The notes below the pieces were generated by a model. It did no database searches. It worked only from the letters and a program-made list of their open reading frames with translations, and had not been told where the DNA came from. A DNA stretch of 64,000 nt. It comes from Casuarius casuarius. Its lineage: Eukaryota > Chordata > Aves > Casuariiformes > Casuariidae. Positions 40,401 through 53,600 of this stretch are shown here, one piece after another. Each line of letters starts with the position of its first letter. Within the stretch, counting starts at the first letter, position 1. A program made the translations under genes and the position numbers. The stretch spans positions 1,382,227 to 1,446,226 of the forward strand of contig PTFA01000196.1 in NCBI GenBank assembly GCA_003342895.1, in the 5' to 3' direction.

Positions 40401-43400
40401 GGAAGAAGTGAGACCGGATGTACAGCTGCTCATTTATCTGGACAAAACACAGACACATGGGCAAGAAGGGAACTGTGGCACACTTTGGCCATGTCCCGAT
40501 CAGCTAGGACACCCTGCAATGCCCTGATGGATCACACAATGCTTGCATGTCACACAGCTCCTAACGAATGTTGGCTGCTGAAAAGCACTGAACCAGGAGC
40601 AGTCCCCCGGCAGATTTTGCTAGTGTCCCCCATTAACAGCTACTTTGGGAAATCAGGTTTTAATTTATCCCTGCAAAAATATTAACTAATGCTTTTTCGT
40701 AGGGCATCGATGACAATTAAAGCTTTTTTACTAGATCTCTATTGTAACCAAATAACAAAACTTAAGCAAGCCACAGAAGTACTTTTCAATATTGAAATGC
40801 TCCATCCTCCCAACAACAAAACCCCCCCAAACAGTTACACTAAAAGGAACATGACCTGGGAATGGAAAGGCAAAGTATGGATTTGTCTGGTAGTAGCTGG
40901 CGTTTATTCATCTTTCAGCAAGATCTTTATCTCATACTTGTTTTTTAATTAAACAGACCAATGAGAAAGGTAAGAAACAACGGAAGTTTCTTGTCTGTTG
41001 TTTGTTTTCTGAGCAGTGTTCCCATTTCTAACACACACTTGTATCTCTTGCTAGCATCGCCGTGTATTACTATGTAATTTCTCATGCTTTAAGTAACCAC
41101 TGAAGATTGCTTTAGTGTGGAAGGAAGGGAGGAGTATAACTGCATAAGCACATGAGGCTCATTTGCTTTTAAAAAAACCTGCTTTGTTTCCTCCTTAGTC
41201 TATTTTATCATAACAACATTTGCTTTTGGTAGAGCAGCGGAACCTGAAGAATATTGTCTCTCTCACTAAGAGGGAGAAGTACACATTTAAACAAATTTTT
41301 GAAAAGACTAATAAAAGGCTGAGTGCACACATCTAAACTAAAAACAACCCACTAAAGCTAAATGTTCTCCAAAATTCTTCAGTATGTACAAAAGAGGGAA
41401 TGAAAGGAGACATAAATCCAAAACCCCCATGTAGGTCAGTCTATCCTGTGGCACATATTCCCCATTTTTGCTGTTACGGTTGCACTGTATCTGCCAGGAA
41501 TATTCATGTTTCGAGCAACAGAAAGAAACCACATGAAAGAAATAATATAGGTATATTTAGTATTTGTTTGACTCATTCAACTTTACAGAGCCTCTTTACA
41601 CACTGAATTATTTTATGCAGACTTTTCCTAAAAAGATGGTCACTTAGATACTTCCCTGAAAACCAAATAAAGAAAGAAAAATAACAGCCTTCTCAATGGC
41701 AAAGAAGATTACCTTCCACTGTTGCATTTCTGCTTCTTTCACTTGTGTCCTATTGGTTGATATTTATTTGTCAAAGTTATATAATATGTCTACTTTAACT
41801 TATTAAAGGCTGTCTAGTATCTCAATAATGGAAAATATTTATACAAAGCATGCAGGGAACTGACTGCTTTGAGAACCTTCCTACAATCCTAGGCCATTTT
41901 CTGGTCAGTTTTCACCAATACTCACCTACATAGAACCTCATCAACTAATTTCAAGGTTTGAAACCTTAATGAGATCCTCAGGAAATGTGTGCAATAGAAA
42001 GCACTTTTCATGTTGCCCAAGGAGCTCTAGCATAACTGGTTTGCAAAACAAGCCAGATTAACAATATCTGTTATAAACAGGATGGGTGCAGGGTGCATGT
42101 TTTGCTCCAAAATGCAACAGCAGAAAGACAGACGATCCACATTTGTAGACAAAGAGGCTTTAATATTGGATCTGTTCCTTTGTATTATGCTTGCTAACAT
42201 TGTCAGTGGATACCAGAAAATTCTAGATGTTGACCCACACATCTCCTGGGCAAATTATGTGCCTATTTGTAGAATCCATCTCTCTATTTTTTTTTTTTTG
42301 AGAGCTAGCTAAACGTTCACCACTAACGTTAACCGAACTATACCACAGTTGTTAAAAGTAGACTTGAAACCAACAGCTCTAAAGTGGCTTCAGTTCTTGA
42401 AACAGTTTCACTGGTATCTGAATGTTTTGAGAATCAACTCTTGGGAGAGAAAAAAACCCGAAGCTGAATCCCTGTTAAAAAGAGATCTTATTTTCAATTC
42501 AGGAGATAGATACATCTTTAAGAATCTCCAAAAGTAACGGATCTGAAGCAGAAACAAACTACGTATTCAGAAAATGTTTTAGATTTAATTAACACAGCAA
42601 CGCATCAAGAACGATCATACCATGACAGATCAGGACAGGTCTATCTAGCCCTGTACCCTGTTCTTGTTAGTGTCTAGTAGCAGATGTCTAAGGAAAAACA
42701 TCAGAACAACGCAAGGGTATAGCAATGCTTCAGACTACCTTCCAGACCTTCAGCAACATACACTCCAGGGACTTCCTGAACCAGAGAGAGTACTCTGGCT
42801 TTTGGTAACCCCAATAGCTTTTTCTTCTAAGATCATCTAGTTTTTTTTTTTCTTTTTTGGGGGGGGGGGGCGGGGAGGTTAAGCCCATTTGAATTTTTGG
42901 CATTCATCATATTCTCTGGCAAAAAAATCCTAAGTCTAGTACACTGTATAAAAAAGTACCCTTTTTGTTTACTTTGAAGCTGCCTTTACTAATTTCACTT
43001 CATGCCTACTTGGAAGGGACAGAACAACTGATCCCCATTTCTCCCTGCCACAAGTGACTTTTACAGATCTGTCATATCCCTCCTCAATCATCTTTTTTCC
43101 AGGCTGAAGAGTTCCAGTATGTTTTATTGGCAATTTATGTCATTCACTGATAATCTCAGACTTCCCTCCACTGATGAAACATAAGATAATGAGATAAAAG
43201 ACTGACAGCTAGAACATATAGTAAACTGGGGGAAACTGGCTATTAAAAAAAGAAAACCTCCTTACCACTGGGTGGCTTGGGCCGTGGAGGGACATTTTTC
43301 TTCGGTGGTAATGCTGGTGTGTCTGATTTACTTTTGAAAGGGTCATCCGAGAAACCCATTCCTCCAAAAGAGGAGGTGAAGGGATCTGATGCTACTGACT

Positions 43401-46400
43401 ACAAGAGAAAAAAGAAAAGAAATAAGCACATTGCGGAATATTTGTGGTTTCATGAAAGCTAAAAGACAACTCAAGCAAAAGCAAAAACTCCAAAAAAATA
43501 AGGACAAAGATTTACAGAAGTATGTCAGTGATATGACAGGCTAACACCCACTGCCAGAGGTGCCAGAATTTCATTAACATTCAGAAGTATTTATGCTCTT
43601 ACATCATGTTAAGTACTTCTAGAGCTTCTACTCCTAGACAAAAGCTGATGAGAAAAATAAAAGGAAGTAAAACTCTATTTTTTATTATTTGGCAATGAAT
43701 GGTCATACTACAATGTAGCCTTCATTCTATGATAAACAGAACTGTGAAACAAAAGTAGCAATTAGGAAAACATGGTAGACTGCAGAATGGACAGCTTTTT
43801 TTTTTTCCCAAACTTTTCCCAAGTCACACATGCCTATTTGTCTTCTTTTTCTAAAAGCTCAGGGAAAGCTCCAAATATATATTTTAACATGTTTCCTGTA
43901 TTCAGCTGGCTCTTGTGAAGGACTTTCCTAATGATTAAAAAAGGCACTAAAAATTATGCCATGCAGAGTAATTTATCATCCTGAAATAAAAGGAGTTTTG
44001 TAGGCAAAGCTCAAGCTCAAAGTCAGACTTTTGCTAAAACTTCTAATTGAAGCAAAAAATCACCAATATTGGTAAAGACTATTGCCACCTAGTGGAGAGG
44101 GGAAAAAAAAACCCCCAAAACCAGCAAGTAAAATTAGAAAATATTACAGGAAGACTGTTCAGCCAAAGCGATACTATAATCTATCTTCTAGTTAACATTT
44201 TCCATACAATATTCAAGTATCATTGTAGGGCTAAGTGTAGAAGGTTGGGCAGCTGACCTTTACTGTAAATTCCAAAGCCCATCTTAGAAAACTAATGACA
44301 GACTGTGAATATCCAGATGAGTAGATAGGGTATTTCAAGTACAATTAAGCCCTTAAATACTTGGTTTGTATCAAGAAACTAAGAAAACAGCAATTCTGTT
44401 AAGAGCTGTAAAAATGTCAAGAGAGAAATTTTCCCATCCTTCTCTGGTTCCCTGTACTCAGGGAGAAGTGAGAACAAGTCAGGATACCATGAGAGATGTA
44501 GTTATGAAGAAGTAGACTTTAGGACTTAGAGGAAGGTTGGACACTGAAGTATCTCTCATACAACTACTTTTGCTTATGACAAATAAAAACTAGAAGTTAT
44601 TTGCTTTGCTCCTCTGATATTTGAAAATGTGTATGAAAAGGTGATTCCCCCCTCCTGAATCTACTGGTTTTGGTAAGACTTATTAAAACTTACTAAAAAT
44701 CTGCTGGACCTGAGATGGATAGAAAGTGCTTTGCTAAGTATCTCTGGTGAGACCGTGACTGTAATAAAAATATCAGACATGGGTTGTCACCTGAAAAGCC
44801 AGTCTTTTACTTTTGACATCTGACATTTGACATTTACCTTTGACATCTGACTGAAGTCTGCAAATCCCTCACTGCTACTGAAAGCACCACTTCCAAATGG
44901 ATCTAATGTTCCAAATGGATCTGAAACAGACAGAAAAAAACATTTTATTTAAAATAATAACTAAGAATTATGAAGAACCACCTATTGCCAATAAAGTGTA
45001 ACACCAGGCAGATGATTAAAAACTACCTCTATTTTGCCCTGGCATGCAAATTTAAGAGAGAATTCTGCAAAACAATAGTTTTTCTACTACTTGCTTGGAA
45101 AAAAAAAAAAACAGTGAAGTATATGGTGTAGGAGGTTTACTCTTCATAATAAGATCACAATGAGGATATTTTTCTACCAGTTTACAATACGCTTTCTTTA
45201 TTCTGAACTTCAACAACTGATTCTTCTTTCATAAAGAGATACCCACTTATTCATCTTCGCCATAAAAATTATTCCTCTTACCTGGGCCTTTTGAAGAGAT
45301 ACTGGAAGACGTAAAAGGATCGCTGCTTTCAAAAGGGTCAGGCTAAATAAGAAGAACAGATATCTAGTCATTGTTCTGCTGCATTGTGCACTTGTCTTTT
45401 TATGCATATCAAAATCCCTTGCTTTAGGACAAATTATTTCCAGTTTCAGACCACTCTACTCAGTGGACATGTAATAGGATAAAGTCAGCCGAATATACAA
45501 AGTGTGTATTATTAGTGCATTTGGTTATTGATAGCGAAGAATGAATACAACCAACTATCTACAAATAAAAACAGATTAAAGTGAAAAGAATATCACAGTG
45601 AAATACAACCGATACTAGTTACCAAGGCAAAATAAGAAATTACACCCACAAGTCTTCAGTTTTTAATCAACAGAGACTGAATATTCAAGTTAGGCATTTA
45701 CATCATTAATAACTCAGAGATACTGTATACCCAAAACTTTTCTTTAAACAGAAGGTGTTTACAGTTGCTCTTCGGCTTGGAAAGTCTGCCCTTACCTAAA
45801 TGCACACCTATACTGCAAGACTTAAACTGACCTCCCACTGACTGATACTAGAATACTGTGCTAACACCTCGGTGGCAACAGTCAAATTCCATAAGAATGA
45901 GGGAAGGATTTATTACAAAGAAAAACAAAGAAACAAAAAATAATCCTAAAACAAACGTAAGTACAGCTTAAGAACTGTGAGCATACATTTGACAGATGTG
46001 TTCAGTGCAGTTCTTCCACTGTGTTGACTCAATTTTCTCTTGGTGGCTTAGTAATCCTTTAGCCACATCAGTTCCTCAATCTGATTCACTCTGAGACCGC
46101 ACAAATAGAAACACCAAATGGAATGGAGGTAACGGCATGAATGAGTGGATGTTGATGGGCTGAAATTGCCACTGCGGGGGGGGGGAAAATCCAACTAACT
46201 GCATCTTTCATAGTGAACATACATCTTTAGAACGGAACTGGAAAGTACTGCTGATCACCTTAGTAATCCATACGTAATTTTAAGAATAAAATTAGTTGCA
46301 TCAATTAGAAAAAAGGTACTTAGTGATATTTCTTTCGTTTTAGCTTTCAAACAATGAAATTGCAAATAGCAGAAATTCTATTATGTGCATATTTAAAAAT

Positions 46401-47556
46401 TACTGACCTTTGAGGGTAAAGTGGGGGGTTTTGTGAATGGATCTGAGGTAAATGGGTCACTCTTCACCTGTTTCTTGAAGAAATCCTCAGGGGCTGAAGT
46501 ACGAAATGGGTCACTTTCCTTAAATGGATCGCCTCCAAATGGATCTAGGAGGAGTATTAAAAGGTAAATAATATGTAACACTTTATAAGTAAAGCAACAA
46601 AAAATGTGCATAAGGAACCATTCTACATTTGACCTTGTTCTCGCTGAAGTATTTGTTCTTAAAATAAATAAATAAATAATATTGATAAACTACTAGAAAC
46701 CTCTTTAAACAGGGTATTAACTAACTTGCAACAAGTATATGCTTATATTAAGTAAATGACAAGGTTAAGGACTTCACCTAATAAAGTTACATGCATATTT
46801 TTGAACATACTGATCCTGAATGCACACATTGTCAGATTACTAAATTCCCTAATGCAAATCAAAAATCTGAAGCCAAGGAAACTTTGAAATACATCTTTGT
46901 GTTTGGCTACAAATTGTGCATCTCATCTATCCTGTCATCAGAAGGGCTATTACCTGCTGGAGCAGGTGGTTGTTCTGCAAAAGGATCATGCTGGAATGGG
47001 TCACCTATGCAGAACAGAAAAAATTATTTGTTTCATCCACTATTTAGCAAGATGATAAAAGTTTGTGAAAATATCATTTATTGAACAACTGGTCTTCAAA
47101 GTTTTAGGTAAGTCATTGGTCACTTACTGCCTTTGAAAGGGTCTGCTCCTTTAAATGGATCAGATTTGAAAGGATCTTCTGATTGGAATGGGTCTGTATG
47201 CAGTTCTTGTGTATTATTGGTAAACATCAAGGCTTTATTCTTAAATGGATCATCCTAAAAATAAAGAGGAGAAACATTACAGCAACTTGTCACAATTAAA
47301 ATGCTAAATTATCCATTCAGCAGAAATTCTACAGTATCTTGTTCCTGTTTAACAATCTTAAAAAGGTCCTCCTAAAAAACTTTCTGAATACGTAGCTTCT
47401 AAGCAGAAGTAAAATACATAGCAGAAAGAAATACGTAACCTGAGGCTACAGAACATCAAGAAGTACGTACAGACCACAGTGAAAGATTAAACTGTTCCTG
47501 ATACGAACATATTTGGTCCTCAAAAATGGGGTGGGGGAAGGGAAATAAAACCACTA

Positions 47557-47600
<44 letters not shown>

Positions 47601-50600
47601 CAGATCAACTTCAGGTGAGAAAGATCTTTGAAAGAAAAGGATCTAAAAATCCTTTTTTTAGACTATAAATACAAGAAATTACTACTGAGAAGTCATAACC
47701 AAGAAACCAAGATTGCTTCTTGTTAACTCATTAATGAGCTCACAGCTCCAAGCAGTGATTTCACGTTACAAAGCACTATGTGGCAATACCACTATGTGGC
47801 AGGAAGAGTGGCACCCTCGGTCAAGGCAGTTTCCCAACACTTTGATGATACAGAGGCTGTCAGCGGAGACCAACCTACAGCTTTGTCAAATTACAAAACA
47901 AGCCAGGGTGAATAAGTAGCAAACTAGAACTACGTAACTTTACCACATTCATTTGGTTATATCTCATATCCCTGTCTTTCATCTGTTCGGAGTATCTTCC
48001 CCCAACTCAGTTCTTGCCACTGTAGCCATTTATGCACAGAGCACGTGTACAACAGAGCTCCATTTAAAATTAAAGCCTTTCAACTCTAATATAACAAATA
48101 TTTAATACCAACCACCCTACTGATACTGCCTCAGCTCAAAAAAGAGAAAGGATTCCTGTCCTCCCTTCACAGGACATAAAAGAAGAAGTTTTCATTAACA
48201 CTTCTCAAAACAGCAAAAAAAAAGGGAAGAGGAAGGAAGAATTAAGAAACAGGAAAGGGACACAAAGCTTTAAAAAGTTTACTATGAACATACACTGGAG
48301 TTTTCTTCCAGTAAGTGATACTTAGGTTTTACATGCAAGAGAAACATTCTGGAAATTTCCACTGGAAATTAAACATAACACTAGCCATGCAAGTACAAAA
48401 ACTAAGCGCTCAAGTGAGTTTTAAGACCACATCTCAATGACAGCATTATTGTTCTTAGTTTACGCTCTTCTTTCTTGTGTGCATTTTGTTTATACAGAGA
48501 AAGCGTAAAGCAAGGCACAAAGGTGGCATGCCTTCTGAATACTTACTAATATACTATACACGTTGTATTTTTTCTTCCATACTAAACCTAAAGTAAGTGT
48601 ACTTACAAGGACTCTGGAAAACACCTCTCCTAACGAGGAGGCATCAAGTAGATGTGCAAGTAGAAGCAAGTAAGTATGCAACTTTTATCTTTAAATTGAA
48701 GAAATAGGCATAATGATGTAAAAAACTAGAGTTTAAGTTATTAAATATCCAAATCGACAACAGCTACTCAAAAGAAACTGATGGGAAAAATCTTTAAGAA
48801 TCTGAAGCATCTTATAAATCAGGAAAAACACAGAATTAAAGAAAACATAATAAATGAGATATATGATGCTGGAACTATCTTAGGAGAAGACAAGTATCTA
48901 TGTATTATTCTGGGGAGGGAATGTGTTTTTCTACTAAAATGTGTAATACACATAGCTCATTGCAAAGCAGAAATTTTTATAGCTTGTTTTGGAAATGAGA
49001 AAGACACACATGATTAAAGGGAAGTTTACAGCAAGGGAAGTTGTTACCTTGGTAAACTGAAGAACTTGCAAGAAAAAAAAACAACACTAGATTTTAAAAT
49101 AAAGTCGTACCTACTTTTTCAGACTAAAGATTTGACAAGCTACAAATCAAGGGTGAACATTACCTCTCTTTTTTTTGCCTACATAATTACAGTTTGCTTT
49201 CATATCTGTACCGCTAAAGTTACCTAGGCAAGTTCTTTGTAGCACAAAACCTAACTGAAAGCCTAAAAATCAGTTTTCCACCAGCATTAAAATCTTTGCC
49301 TGGCCTAGCACCAGAGACTGGATGCAGGGATCGTGGTACTTGTTAATGTCACAAAAGCCAACTAAACAAATATCTTAATTTCTGATTAAGTTTAACTTAC
49401 AAACCTATTTATTGCCAAAAAACACTGAATAACAGTATAAAATTTTTACCATAGCTCCATAATTGCTTCTTTCCGTCTGTGCAAGGCCTTCACTTATGTC
49501 TGCTAGATTCGTCAGGCTACCACCGTGAATCCCATTGAGAGCTTCATTATATTGTTCTATACTCTTGTTGACTTCTTGATGACTCTCTTGAAGTTGAGAA
49601 AGTTTACTTCTTGCCTAAGCAGAGAAAAACATTTGGTATGTTACTCTTTCAATAACAGTCATTCTCATACAACAGAAGCGTGCAGCTATTACTGAATTGG
49701 TTACTTCACATATTCAATATGTAGAGAATGGTTTCATCTAAGGTTAGATATAGCTGCAGACAATTGCGTTTTTCCAGAGCTAGATTTTTCTTGACTCAAA
49801 CCGATAATTAACGTAGTGAGCACCAGTCAAAAAGGACTATTTTACGTACCAATACTTTTCTCTTCCGAAAAGTCACCGTTCTAGCTGGTGTTCAACTCTT
49901 AGGCTTTTTAAAGGAGCAAAAAACTATATATAAACTACAAAGAATACCTGATTTATTTCTTCCTGTGTTGATTTTAAAGATTTAATTATTGTTTCAAGTT
50001 GCACCTTTCCAGCCTGGATACTCTGCTCTAGCTGAGTCTCTTCTTGCTGGAGGCGATTCAGCTCTGCTTTTGCTCTATTAAGATCGTCTTCCTGCGTTTT
50101 TAAATCTGATTCCTGAGATTGAATCTGCATTTTCAGTGAGGAAATCTGAAACAAAAAGTTACAAAACAATGCCAAAAACAGTGTGAAATTTTGAGATAGA
50201 TGTAATTTTAAATATTATATTAATTTATCATAAATAATAAAGTACAAGGGGGATTGTACAAGCTGTTTTCAACAGCTAAAGAAGATAAAAAGAACTTAAT
50301 TTGAAGAATTACTTGCTTCTTAGTATGTAACACAGAATCTTTGGTAAAAGCAGGTAGGATGTTTTATAAAAACAAGAAATTATTAATATTCTAAATGACA
50401 GAAATACCTGATAATAAACACTAATAACAAAGGTAATTAAAAAGATTTTCTTCAGTGGTTACCTTGCAACTTTCAGAACTTGTCTCCTTTTCCCCCAAAA
50501 CATTTATCAAGTATTATAAAGCTGATTTTAACTCTAATAAGAGTTAAATTTACATGATTACATAAGATGCTGCTTATCCCACTCTCTCACATGACCTTTT

Positions 50601-53600
50601 ACACTGAATTTCTACTTGAAGATAAAATGCTAATATGAAGGGACCGCTGAAGACCTTCTGGTTCAACAGCCCCCTCGCAGTCTACGACCACTATGAAAGG
50701 TATTTAGGTTAGCAAAATCCTTTCTGGGACCTCCAGAAACTGCTATTTATAGTAAAAATGAATAAACAAAACAAGCTCATTTATGAAATGAATAGAACTT
50801 TCTTCAGCTAAAGATATAATATTTTCGAGCATCTCCAGAATTAACGTACACTCACCACCTGTGTTTCTTCCTGGCATTTCTGCCTTACATCACTCAGCAT
50901 ATCTTTCAGTTTGGCTTTCTGCTGGTCCATTTCATCCAGGCGGTCCTGGGCATCTTGTTTCTGAGCCTCTAGCTCCTGCAAGTTACTTGTCTCCCTATCT
51001 AAATCATTTTGCAGTTCCTAAGGAAAATTCCACAGTTTGACAGTTACATTTAGCTGTTGCCCTTATAAGGGTGATCAACCACAGATGAACAGGTTGGCAA
51101 ACTCCAAAAGATTCCCTATGTCATACAGGCTATTCCATGCATGCAAATGCTTTTTTCCAGGGGGAACTTGTATGAGACATCATAAAAAAGCATCCACAAG
51201 ATGGAAGGAGACTGTGACACAAAACACATGTAATTTAGCTATCCTAAGGTAATGATCAAAACCAATACTCTTTGAACAATGATTTCCTAAATGACACAGT
51301 GCAAGTCAAGCACTAATGAAAAAAAACATTACAGACTGTTCATATATCATCATCTACTCATATTTGCCAGCATCAGAAGAAAATATCTCTGATGAAGAAC
51401 AGGAAAATAAAGACCTTCCTGTAAATCAGGGCAAAATCCAATAGAAGGAAAGGAAGACTTGCCCAGAAGCAATATAAGGAAAAAAGCATTTAGAAGAAAG
51501 AGTACTTAATTCCCCCCAGAAGTATTTTAGATTGAAATACATACTAATAATGATAAACAGAGCTTTTACCTGAACTTCATTGGTCTTCTGTCTGATTGAT
51601 TCTTCCTTTTCCCTAATGTCCTGCTCTAGGGAATATTTTTCTCTGTAAGCAAACAAACATACGTTTTGGTTAAATCGTTAAGTAATACAACACATTGAAA
51701 AAAACCCCAAACCTCAATTTTTCTGGAAACACAACACAGCTAAAAATGCCAGCCCGCATTCTGAGATATTCTTTCAAGGAGTAAAAGTGTGTATCATTTA
51801 TTCTTCGAAAAATATTATCTGTTCCACAATCAATCTTCTGAAATGACCTGGTGGGCTCCAGGGTAGCTTTACAAAATTGGCTACTAACCATAGGGTATCA
51901 ATGGGAGATCTGTCATCAACTTCAACTACTTAAAGCCTATGAATCAAACTGATTAATAGACAACATGGCACCAAAAAGTTATAACAAAACACAAATAACA
52001 GGCACGTCAATACTACATACTGAAATGGTTCTTCTACTCTCAACATTCCCCGTTAATAGTCCACAACACTTACCTCTGCAGCTGTGCAATTTCTTGACTA
52101 ATATCATCAAGTTCCTTCACTCCCGTAAATTCTCCCGATCCAACAGAGCTTGAACTATCCTGTTAAAGAATGAAATGGTCTATTAAAATGCCAAGTGGTA
52201 ACAGAAGATCTTCCTTTGAAAAGGCTGAAGACAAAGGTGGAACATGACCCACATTTTGTGCATTTGAATAATTCTATGGGAGACATCAAAGTATTATGCA
52301 ACAACCAGCGCGCGTGCCCCTTGATTCTCCCTGTGCGAGCCGAGAGTTTTCCCTATTCCCATTTAACAGATGAAATAGCTGAAGTATACAGAAGATAAAG
52401 GACATGCACAAAGTCAAAGAGTAAACTTCAGGCAATGATAGAACAAAAATGCAAAAACAAAAACCCCAGCTCTGTTAAAGTCAATAGCAAAACTTCCAGG
52501 AAACTCAATTAAATCAAAATGTCATTTCAGTCATCCTGAGCCTTGCCCCAAATTAAAAATGCCAATTTCTGCAATTATGTCCGGTTCCTTCAGAGCTACA
52601 GCTTAGTCATTTTTACAACCACTCAGATGTAGAACAGGGAAGGTACAAAGGCTCTCCTTTGCCTTTTAGGCAAGAAAATTGTCATTAAAAATCATTAAGA
52701 AAGAATATCAATATGTAGTACAAAATTTTTCATCATAATAAGCATTTCAAGCCCTTTAAATCATCACTATAACTGAGAAAACTGCAACAAAACTCATTAC
52801 TGGTATGACAAATAACGAGACCTACAATTTTATATGGCATTTTAAAAAGAAGACAGTACAGTTTGCTTAGTTTGTTCACTTCGAGATTGTTGTGATAACC
52901 ACAGGAAGTTTGGCTTTATCCAATATAAAAAAAGGCAACCCAATGAAATAAGTTAAAATGAGCTACTGTATTAGTCAAAATAGCACAGCTCACTGTTCCA
53001 TATGAACAGAAAACTGTTTTACTGTTTTCACAGTAATATACCATTTATTTCATGTTATATTCAGCTAAAACCACAGTAAATAAAAAGCATAAAACAATGA
53101 ACTGAAAATTATGGGAATCTTAAAGCTCTTGCACCAAGGTATATTTATCACCCACAAGTTTACAGAATTAGTGCATCAGTAATTTTAATATGTCCACACC
53201 AAGTTGCCTGTCTAAGAATTGCTTGTCAAATCAACACATCTCAAACTGGTGAGGGAACTGATACCACTGGGTCAGCAGCCAGAACTGCTAACATCACGCT
53301 ATTGTGACATTATCATTATGCCAGGAGCCAGCGTCACAGAACACAAGTGCAAAGATACAGAAGATGATGAAGAAATAATATCTTTTTTAAAATTAGAAGT
53401 AGAATACACAAACAAAATTGCATTCTTTAGGACATTACAATTACTCACACGACGCATTTCTGTTAGTGCTGAGATCTCAGTTCCTACAGGGGTCAAGTAA
53501 CCTGACAGAGTCTATAGAAAAAGGATATAGGAAAAACCTTAAAAGGACTAGAGCAATAGCAATGACAACAATCTATGTAAAGGCTCAAAAGCTTTGTGGT

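Larger units (their letters stand above)
31064..43265 (-). other. EPS15L1: EPS15L1 12.2 kb intron
   Basis: The longest intron seen in full. It contains a GC-rich pocket (31900-32110), a plus-strand CR1 3' region (32280-32930), a 26-base palindrome (37225-37250), polypurine tracts (37457-37490 and 38706-38747), C/T and T/G homopolymer runs (37387-37405 and 42841-42876) and a minus-strand CR1 3' end (42601-43135). No coding exon is recognised within it. Confidence 0.6.

Noticed and set aside
47119..47128. A GC-type donor at the end of EPS15L1 exon 17
   Set aside because: A consensus GTAAGT lies three bases further on and keeps the frame with exon 18, adding one serine.
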